DNA from: an uncultured Bacteroidota bacterium
GTDB lineage: Bacteria; Bacteroidota; Bacteroidia; Chitinophagales; Chitinophagaceae
NCBI GenBank assembly: GCA_946480675.1
Contig: CAMLKS010000143.1
Span: 1-6,407 of the forward strand
Reading direction: 5' to 3'
Length of the DNA: 6,407 nt
Part shown: piece after piece, positions 1-5,262 of the stretch
How positions within the stretch are numbered: the first letter of the stretch is position 1
How the letters are laid out: every line of letters starts with the position of its first letter
The notes under the pieces: generated by a model
Told to the model about the DNA's origin: nothing
The model's input: the letters and a program-made list of their open reading frames with translations, nothing else
The model's database searches: none
Translations under genes and position numbers: made by a program

Positions 1-1
1 G

Positions 2-994
2 TGTAAATCCATAGCCGACTGTAAAGTCTATTACGATACCATAGTTGTAAAATATGACCCTAACCTGGAATTGGATTTAGGTAAAGAAATAATCAACTGC
101 ACCAATGGTCCGGTTATGATAAAGGCCGGAGGCAGATACCATACATACAAATGGAGCACCGGGGAAACCACATCGGCCATTACTGTAACACAGCCGGGTA
201 CGTACTGGCTGATGGCTGAAAATAACTGTGGTAAACAGCAGGATACTGTAAAGGTTTATATACAATCGCCTACAAACCCGCCCGCGGTACGCGATACCAT
301 GATATGCCAGCTGGTAAATGATGCCCTGCTGAATGTAAAAGGCGATAACCTGCAATGGTACACCCACCCGATGGCACTAATAGGCAGCCCCATACAACCT
401 TATGTATACACCAAAGAAGTAGGCACCTATACTCTATACGTAAGCCAAACCTGGGGTAAGTGCGAAAGCGAAAAAGTACCCGTAAATATTGACGTTAAAT
501 ATCAGCCACGGCATACACTTGAAGATAGGATCAATATGTGCCAGCAAGACCTGAAATATATTGGAGATGAATACCCCGGCGTAAAATATGCCTGGAATAC
601 GGGAGAAAATACCTGCTGCATCCTGCCTAAATATGAGGGGCTTTATCGTGTGGCGATTACCAATGAGTGCGGTACATATATAGATTCTACACGCGTATCC
701 TATTCATTATGCGATGAATGCATTTTTATGCCCAATGCGTTCAGCCCTAATGGAGATGGCGTGAATGATAAGTTTGTACTGAGCCAAACCTGCGCCGTAA
801 GTGATTTTCATTTGAGAATATATGACAGGTGGGGTAAAATGGTATTTGATACGAAAGATATACGCCGCTCGTGGACCGGTACCATAGAAGGCGAATATGT
901 AAATGCCGGCGTATATGTATATATCTTGGAATATCGTTCTGCAGGAACTAAGCTGGATAAATTCCTGAAAGGGAATATCACTGTGCTGCGTTAG
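2..994 (+). CDS. Secreted modular protein with gliding-motility (type IX secretion) C-terminal domain, 5' partial
   Basis: This is the 3' part (330 codons visible) of a large cell-surface or secreted protein. The frame is open to the left edge, so the TTG at 71 is not a credible start; the real start lies outside the window. Domains seen: a beta-sandwich-like module with a YKWSTGE motif (visible residues about 32-87), an Ig-like module around NLQWYT (about 98-165), a second module like the first with YAWNTGE (about 178-237), then a C-terminal domain from residue 241 beginning IFMPNAFSPNGDGVNDKF and ending FLKGNITVLR. That last domain is the conserved 'gliding motility-associated C-terminal domain' used by Bacteroidota as a type IX (type B) sorting signal. 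Cysteines are frequent and sit at similar places in the repeated modules, which fits disulfides outside the cytoplasm. Such proteins are often very large adhesins; the specific ligand cannot be inferred. No convincing terminator follows the stop codon. Confidence 0.85.
   Translation, partial: CKSIADCKVYYDTIVVKYDPNLELDLGKEIINCTNGPVMIKAGGRYHTYKWSTGETTSAITVTQPGTYWLMAENNCGKQQDTVKVYIQSPTNPPAVRDTMICQLVNDALLNVKGDNLQWYTHPMALIGSPIQPYVYTKEVGTYTLYVSQTWGKCESEKVPVNIDVKYQPRHTLEDRINMCQQDLKYIGDEYPGVKYAWNTGENTCCILPKYEGLYRVAITNECGTYIDSTRVSYSLCDECIFMPNAFSPNGDGVNDKFVLSQTCAVSDFHLRIYDRWGKMVFDTKDIRRSWTGTIEGEYVNAGVYVYILEYRSAGTKLDKFLKGNITVLR
95..262 (+). repeat. Protein-level repeat module, copy 1 (WSTGE type)
   Basis: The encoded segment starts Asn-Cys, carries YKWSTGETT, then a PGTYW turn, and ends with NNCG followed by DTVKV. 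The same order of landmarks recurs at 533-712. This is similarity of protein modules rather than a nucleotide repeat, and it fits tandem extracellular beta-sandwich domains. Confidence 0.55.
533..712 (+). repeat. Protein-level repeat module, copy 2 (WNTGE type)
   Basis: This is the second copy of the module seen at 95-262: NMCQQD, YAWNTGENT, an EGLYRV turn, then TNECG and DSTRV. It differs by an adjacent Cys-Cys pair after the WNTGE motif. An Ig-like module at about 293-496 separates the copies, and the sorting domain follows directly. Confidence 0.55.
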
Positions 995-1039
995 TTTCAT
1001 TATCGGGAAAAAATTGGTAACCAGTTACTAAACTGCCTG

Positions 1040-1066
1040 TTGCCTGCTGCTAAATGGTTAACTTTG
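1040..1066 (+). promoter_or_regulatory. Bacteroidota-type promoter for feoB
   Basis: TAACTTTG at 1059-1066 matches the Bacteroidota -7 consensus TAnnTTTG exactly. A TTG at 1040-1042 could be the -33 element, although its 16-base spacing is slightly short. Transcription would begin near 1072, giving a very short leader before the ATG at 1081. The box lies downstream of the alternative ATG at 1054, which argues against that start. Confidence 0.6.
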
Positions 1067-1080
1067 CGCTCTTCTCATCA

Positions 1081-3189
1081 ATGCGTAAAGCGTACACCAT
1101 AGCATTGGTTGGTAACCCCAACAGCGGAAAAAGCTCCCTTTTTAATGCCCTCACAGGCCTTAACCAAAAGGTAGGCAACTTCCCGGGTGTGACGGTTGAT
1201 AAAAAAACCGGCAGCACGCATCTTTCCAATAACACCACCGCACACGTCATAGACCTGCCGGGTACCTATAGCCTGTACCCCAAAAGTGCAGATGAACAGG
1301 TTACCTACGAGGTATTGCTCAACCGCAATAACCCCGATAGGCCCGATATGATTGTGGTGATAGCCGATGCTGCCAACCTGAAGCGAAACCTGCTGTTCTG
1401 CTCGCAGATAATGGATTTGGGCCTGCCTGTTATCATAGCCCTGACGATGAACGATATAGCACGTAAAAAGGGCATCAGTATCGATATCAACGGCTTGGAA
1501 AGGCTGATGGGTGTACCCGTTGTGGCCATCAACCCGCGAAAGAACAAAGGCATTACCCAGCTAAAAAAGACCATAACAGATTATACTGCCGGCAGAAATA
1601 TTACGTCTGAATTTATAGATGTAAAAAAACTGACAGGCGATTGGATAACGGAAGTAAAGGAATTGTGCAATGTGGAAAGCAACTATGCCGCCCTGCATAT
1701 TGCTTGCAATTACCTGGAGCTGCCGCATCTTAACGCTGCTCAAAGAATTCGCATTGGGGCCTTGCTGGATGAAGTAGCTTTTCATAAAGCCAAAATACAG
1801 GCCGATGAGGTCATGCAGCGGTACCAGCGCATAGGCACCATCATGCAGCAATGCGTGGTAGAAGTAAACCCGCTTACACGTACGATACTTAGCGAACGTA
1901 TTGATAAAACATTACTGCATCCGCTGTGGGGCAACCTGATATTACTAGCTGTACTGTTCCTGTTATTTCAAAGCATCTTCTGGTTGGCAGCATACCCTAT
2001 GGATTGGGTAGAGCAAGGCTTCAGCGTCCTATCCGGCTGGCTGGATGGGTTGATGCCGGATGGTTTTGTAAAAGACCTGCTTATAAATGGTGTGCTGGCC
2101 GGTATCAGCGGAGTTGCTGTTTTCATACCGCAGATAATGATACTCTTCGGCTTCATTACCATATTGGAAGATAGTGGTTACATGGCGCGTATCAGTTTCC
2201 TTACCGATAGGCTCATGCGCAGTGCGGGGCTGAATGGCCGCAGCGTAATGCCGCTGATAAGCGGTATGGCCTGCGCCGTACCGGCCATCATGGCGGCACG
2301 CACCATTCAAAACCGCAAAGAGCGGCTGATAACCATCATGGTAACACCGCTGATGAGTTGCTCAGCCCGCTTACCCGTATATACCATACTCATAGGCCTT
2401 GTGATACCGGAGAAAAAGTTTCTCATCTTCAACATGCAGGGCCTTGTACTGATGGGACTTTACCTATTGGGCTTTTTCATGGCGCTTATCGTTTCTAAAG
2501 TGATGAGCCTGGTGATAAAAATGAAGGAGAAGACCTACTTCCTGATGGAGCTGCCCGTGTACCGCGCACCGCGCTGGAAGAATGTAGGCATTACCATGAT
2601 AGAAAAGGCAAAAGTGTTTGTGACCGATGCCGGTAAGGTTATCATGATTATTTCCATACTCCTGTGGGCATTGGCTACTTACGGCCCACCTGCACAAATG
2701 GATAAGGTAACCGAAAAATATGCACTGCTGAAACAGCAGAACCCTACACAGGCAGAAGACCTGGGGCGGGCCGAGCAAATGGAAAAGCTCGAGCATTCCT
2801 TTGCAGGCATTGCCGGCCATGCTATAGAGCCCGCTATACGCCCGCTGGGCTACGACTGGAAGATAGGTATCGCACTTATCACTTCTTTCGCCGCGCGCGA
2901 GGTATTTGTAGGTACCATGGCTACGTTATACAGCGTAGGCTCTGAAGACAACGGCGCTACGCTACGCGAAAAAATGCGAAACGCTACACGTGCAGATGGT
3001 ACGCCGGTTTACACCCTGGCAACAGGCCTGTCACTCACCATATTCTACGTTTTTGCCATGCAGTGCATGAGTACCCTGGCGATAGTAAAGCGCGAAACCC
3101 GCAGCTGGAAGTATCCCGTCATCCAGTTCCTGTACATGTCGGCCATAGCATATCTCGCTTCTTTGCTGGTATACCAGCTATTTTCTTAG
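1081..3189 (+). CDS. feoB: Ferrous iron transport protein B (FeoB), GTPase-coupled Fe2+ permease
   Basis: FeoB imports Fe2+ across the inner membrane. In numbering from the upstream ATG at 1054, the N-terminal G domain shows G1 GNPNSGKS (20-27), G2 around GVT (45-47), G3 DLPG (67-70), G4 position TMND (131-134) and G5 region INPRKNKG (159-166). Asn23 matches the residue known to bind the activating K+ in FeoB. A helical spacer follows, then the polytopic permease from about residue 290 with the two gate-type motifs, SGMACAVPAIMAARTI (403-418) and TPLMSCSARLPVY (431-443), and a late SFAAREVFVG segment. I prefer the start at 1081 (MRKAYTIALVGNP, 702 aa): the family normally begins just before G1, and a good promoter box sits between the two ATGs. 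Starting at 1054 would give 711 aa. Length is normal for FeoB. G4 has Thr in place of the usual Asn. No feoA or feoC lies beside it, and the upstream gene is unrelated. Certain as to family. Confidence 0.95.
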   Translation: MRKAYTIALVGNPNSGKSSLFNALTGLNQKVGNFPGVTVDKKTGSTHLSNNTTAHVIDLPGTYSLYPKSADEQVTYEVLLNRNNPDRPDMIVVIADAANLKRNLLFCSQIMDLGLPVIIALTMNDIARKKGISIDINGLERLMGVPVVAINPRKNKGITQLKKTITDYTAGRNITSEFIDVKKLTGDWITEVKELCNVESNYAALHIACNYLELPHLNAAQRIRIGALLDEVAFHKAKIQADEVMQRYQRIGTIMQQCVVEVNPLTRTILSERIDKTLLHPLWGNLILLAVLFLLFQSIFWLAAYPMDWVEQGFSVLSGWLDGLMPDGFVKDLLINGVLAGISGVAVFIPQIMILFGFITILEDSGYMARISFLTDRLMRSAGLNGRSVMPLISGMACAVPAIMAARTIQNRKERLITIMVTPLMSCSARLPVYTILIGLVIPEKKFLIFNMQGLVLMGLYLLGFFMALIVSKVMSLVIKMKEKTYFLMELPVYRAPRWKNVGITMIEKAKVFVTDAGKVIMIISILLWALATYGPPAQMDKVTEKYALLKQQNPTQAEDLGRAEQMEKLEHSFAGIAGHAIEPAIRPLGYDWKIGIALITSFAAREVFVGTMATLYSVGSEDNGATLREKMRNATRADGTPVYTLATGLSLTIFYVFAMQCMSTLAIVKRETRSWKYPVIQFLYMSAIAYLASLLVYQLFS

Positions 3190-3252
3190 AAACCAATTGA
3201 TAATAGCTCGTTAAGCAGGCGGCATCCGTATGTAAAATGCATAACACTTTTT

Positions 3253-3260
3253 TACCTTCG
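3253..3260 (+). promoter_or_regulatory. Probable -7 promoter element for the sensor gene
   Basis: TACCTTCG is one base off the Bacteroidota -7 consensus TAnnTTTG and lies 33 bases before the GTG start at 3294. No clear TTG -33 element is seen at the expected distance. A 7-bp inverted repeat (CCGTATG 3226-3232, CATACGG 3288-3294) flanks it, with its second arm ending on the first base of the GTG start. The separate promoter suggests this gene is not simply cotranscribed with feoB. Confidence 0.4.
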
Positions 3261-3293
3261 TGCATTCCTAATCCCTGAGTTTTAAACCATACG

Positions 3294-4340
3294 GTGGACG
3301 ATATAAAACATTTCTTTAAAAACCTGTTTGAGCATTCTGACTTCCGCTCGTTTTGGCGTAGCGGTAGCTGGACAAAGTTCCACGGGTGGTTGTATATCAT
3401 CAGCGACCTGATGGTATGGTCGGCCTATTTTGTCATACCCCTGCTCATATTGTTCTATGTTGTTACCAAACGCCAGAAGGTACGGTTTAATAAACTCTAT
3501 TTTCTCTTTGCTGCCTTTATACTTACCTGCGGTGCTACCTATTTTGTAGATGCACTTATGTTTTGGATGCCGGTATACAGGTTTAGTGCCTTGATGCGCT
3601 TTATAACAGGTGTTATCAGCTGGGTAACGGTATTCTATGTGTTTAAAATGCTGCCGGTAGCTTTTTCACTCCGCTCGCAGGAAGATTTGGAAACCGAAAT
3701 AAACAACCGAAAAAAGGTAGAGGAGAAAATAAAGGAAAAGAATGCTCTACTCCTGGATGCAGAGAAAATAGCCAAACTGGCCTATATACAATGGGATGTG
3801 ATGAATGAAAAAGTAACCATGTCGGAAGCATCGAAATATATCTTCGATATGCCGGAGGATAAAGAATTCAATCATTCCAACTTTACCCAACTGATATACC
3901 CCGAAGATGTGAAACATCTGGAAAAGATGATAGATACCATCTTTATCAAAAAGCTGTTCCCCGATTTCTATTGCCGCATTGTAACCGGGAAGAATGAAGT
4001 GAAGCACCTGCTGGTGCGCGGTGAAGTAACGCTGAACAATGATGGCCTGATACAAACCATAAACGGTACGCTGCAGGATGTAACGGAGCAGCGTCTGTAC
4101 ATACAAAAAATACAGCTGCAAAACCAGAAGCTGAAAGACATAGCCTGGATACAATCGCACAAAGTGCGCAGCCCTGTGGCTACAATTATGGGATTGATAC
4201 AGCTATTTAATAAACAAGATGCGGCAGACCCTATTAATGAACAAGTGCTGGAAGGCATTATGGAAGCCGCCGAGAACCTGGACGAAGTGATAAAGGAAAT
4301 AAACGGCAAAACCGAAACAATACATGAGCTGGAACAATAA
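3294..4340 (+). CDS. Ethylene-receptor-like membrane sensor with PAS and histidine phospho-acceptor domain, lacking an ATPase domain
   Basis: This 348-aa sensor starts at a GTG; an in-frame TGA at 3276-3278 leaves no upstream ATG, and the first internal Met (residue 40) would cut into TM1. Three membrane helices are visible at about 34-56, 69-91 and 98-121. They resemble the ethylene-binding domain of ETR1: ISDLMVWSAYFVIP (36-49) aligns without gaps to its ISD...AYFSIP stretch, and TCGATYF (78-84) aligns to its CGATH segment. Asp38, Tyr45 and Cys79 match ETR1 Asp25, Tyr32 and Cys65, but Tyr83 replaces the Cu(I)-ligand His69. A charged linker or coiled coil (about 127-155) leads to a PAS_3-like domain (about 156-268) ending in GTLQDVTEQ. 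A DHp-type helix pair follows with IQSHKVRSPVATIMGL, His289 being the likely phospho-acceptor, though Lys290 replaces the usual acidic neighbour. The protein stops after the second helix, with no N, G1 or G2 boxes. It may act with a separate kinase or as a phosphotransfer or signalling adaptor; its ligand is unknown. Confidence 0.8.
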   Translation: MDDIKHFFKNLFEHSDFRSFWRSGSWTKFHGWLYIISDLMVWSAYFVIPLLILFYVVTKRQKVRFNKLYFLFAAFILTCGATYFVDALMFWMPVYRFSALMRFITGVISWVTVFYVFKMLPVAFSLRSQEDLETEINNRKKVEEKIKEKNALLLDAEKIAKLAYIQWDVMNEKVTMSEASKYIFDMPEDKEFNHSNFTQLIYPEDVKHLEKMIDTIFIKKLFPDFYCRIVTGKNEVKHLLVRGEVTLNNDGLIQTINGTLQDVTEQRLYIQKIQLQNQKLKDIAWIQSHKVRSPVATIMGLIQLFNKQDAADPINEQVLEGIMEAAENLDEVIKEINGKTETIHELEQ

Positions 4341-4368
4341 AGGCAGCCAACCGGCTGCCTTTATTGTT
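4333..4368. terminator. Bidirectional intrinsic terminator between convergent genes
   Basis: A perfect 16-bp inverted repeat (4333-4348 with 4353-4368) encloses a 4-base loop AACC. The core AAAGGCAGCC/GGCTGCCTTT is GC-rich at the tip and the base is A/T-rich, so on either strand the descending arm ends CCTTTATTGTT. It contains the TAA stop of the sensor gene (4338-4340) and lies 19 bases past the iscA stop, so it can end transcription from both sides. Confidence 0.88.
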
Positions 4369-4387
4369 ATTATAAAACTGCTTATAA

Positions 4388-4714
4388 TTATACAGAGAAA
4401 CTTTCACCACAACCGCAGGTGCGGCTGGCATTGGGGTTGCTGAAGTGAAAGCCTTTACCATTCAGGCCATCTGAAAATTCAAGTGTAGTATCGCACAGGT
4501 ATAGGAAGCTTTTCAGGTCTGTTACCAGTTTTATGCCATGGTCTTCAAATACCTGGTCGTTGGGCTGAGATTCATTATCGAAATCGAGCTTGTACGACAG
4601 GCCTGAACAACCGCCACCTACTACACCTACCCTAAGAAAGTATGTATCATCCAATTCAGCGTCTTTACGCAGTTGGTGAATCTTTTCTTTTGCCTTCTCA
4701 CTAATATATATCAT
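4388..4714 (-). CDS. iscA: A-type iron-sulfur carrier protein (IscA/HesB family)
   Basis: This 108-aa protein, the usual size for the family, is an A-type carrier that holds an Fe-S cluster or iron and passes it to target enzymes in the cytoplasm. The three invariant cysteines are present: Cys36 in GGGCSGLSY and Cys100 and Cys102 in TCGCGESF at the C terminus, with the family landmarks VFEDHGIKLV (55-64) and GFHFSNPNA (88-96) between. Cys74 in LYLCDTT is an additional cysteine that E. coli IscA does not have at that place. It is the last gene of the leftward isc cluster, 97 bases after iscU, and the shared terminator follows closely. No obvious promoter was found in the gap, so cotranscription with iscU is likely. 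Sequence alone does not separate IscA from ErpA or SufA; the neighbours favour the ISC role. Confidence 0.9.
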   Translation of the reverse strand: MIYISEKAKEKIHQLRKDAELDDTYFLRVGVVGGGCSGLSYKLDFDNESQPNDQVFEDHGIKLVTDLKSFLYLCDTTLEFSDGLNGKGFHFSNPNASRTCGCGESFSV

Positions 4715-4811
4715 ACAATAAGATTTATGGAAGTGGCTAATTTATTACCTTCTCACCACTCTTAACCCACTAATGCTAAACCACTTATAAGCTTGATTGT
4801 CCTGATTGTTA

Positions 4812-5228
4812 TTAATGTTTTTTCTCTTCAAGCTCCAGTGCAGGCATACCGTTTTTTACGCGGTAGTCGTTGATAGCCGCTTTGATAGCGTCTTCTGCCA
4901 ATACAGAGCAGTGAATTTTTACAGGAGGCAGGTTCAGTTCTTCTACGATATCCATATTATCTATCGTTAGCGCCTGATCCACAGTCTTGCCTTTCAGCCA
5001 TTCTGTAGCCAGTGATGATGACGCGATAGCAGAACCGCAACCGAATGTTTTGAACTTAGCATCGCTGATAACGCCGGTTGCTTCGTCTACCTCTATCTGC
5101 AGGCGCATAACGTCGCCGCATTCAGGGGCACCTACCAGGCCGGTACCAACGTTGTTTTTGCTTTTATCAAGCGTACCCACATTCTTGGGGTGCGTATAGT
5201 GATCTATTAATTTTTCTGAATATGCCAT
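4812..5228 (-). CDS. iscU: Fe-S cluster assembly scaffold IscU
   Basis: IscU is the scaffold on which IscS-derived sulfur and iron form a [2Fe-2S] cluster. All ligand residues are visible: Cys37 and Asp39 in GAPECGDVM, Cys64 in TFGCGSAIASS, and His106 and Cys107 in LPPVKIHCS. LPPVK (100-104) is the motif recognised by the chaperone HscA. The residue two after Cys107 is Val109, a bacterial-type aliphatic residue where eukaryotic Isu has Met. The protein starts MAYSEKLIDHY, nearly identical to the E. coli start, so the ATG is secure. It has 138 aa, about ten more than E. coli IscU, because of a charged tail ending LELEEKKH. It lies 34 bases after iscS in an A/T-rich gap without a Shine-Dalgarno sequence, consistent with one operon iscS-iscU-iscA. 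Confidence 0.96.
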   Translation of the reverse strand: MAYSEKLIDHYTHPKNVGTLDKSKNNVGTGLVGAPECGDVMRLQIEVDEATGVISDAKFKTFGCGSAIASSSLATEWLKGKTVDQALTIDNMDIVEELNLPPVKIHCSVLAEDAIKAAINDYRVKNGMPALELEEKKH

Positions 5229-5262
5229 GATTATATTGTTTTTAATTGGGGTGTTGTAGTGA

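Noticed and set aside
997..1004. TCATTATC, resembling half of a Fur box, upstream of feoB
   Set aside because: Only one half-site is present with no matching partner arm, and such A/T-rich octamers are common by chance. Fur control of feoB is plausible from biology but is not shown here.
1016..1035. Small inverted repeats (GGTAACC; CAGTT-ACTA-AACTG) after the left-edge gene, considered as a terminator
   Set aside because: Stems are 5 bp or shorter, with no T-tract following.
3190..3252. Possible terminator after feoB (GCAT...ATGC followed by a T-run at about 3248-3253)
   Set aside because: The stem is only 4 bp and the T-run is separated from it; it overlaps the region proposed as the sensor promoter.
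3747..4160. Minus-strand reading frame of 137 codons opposite the sensor gene
   Set aside because: Antisense to the PAS region, with no domain features and no promoter or ribosome site of its own; treated as a shadow.
4715..4811. Three CCACT copies (4756, 4767, 4781) and an AAGTGG/CCACTT pair (4731-4736, 4781-4786) in the iscU-iscA gap
   Set aside because: The units are short and irregularly spaced, and the 6-bp arms are 44 bases apart. No promoter box or riboswitch-like fold was recognised, so this is probably a plain spacer.
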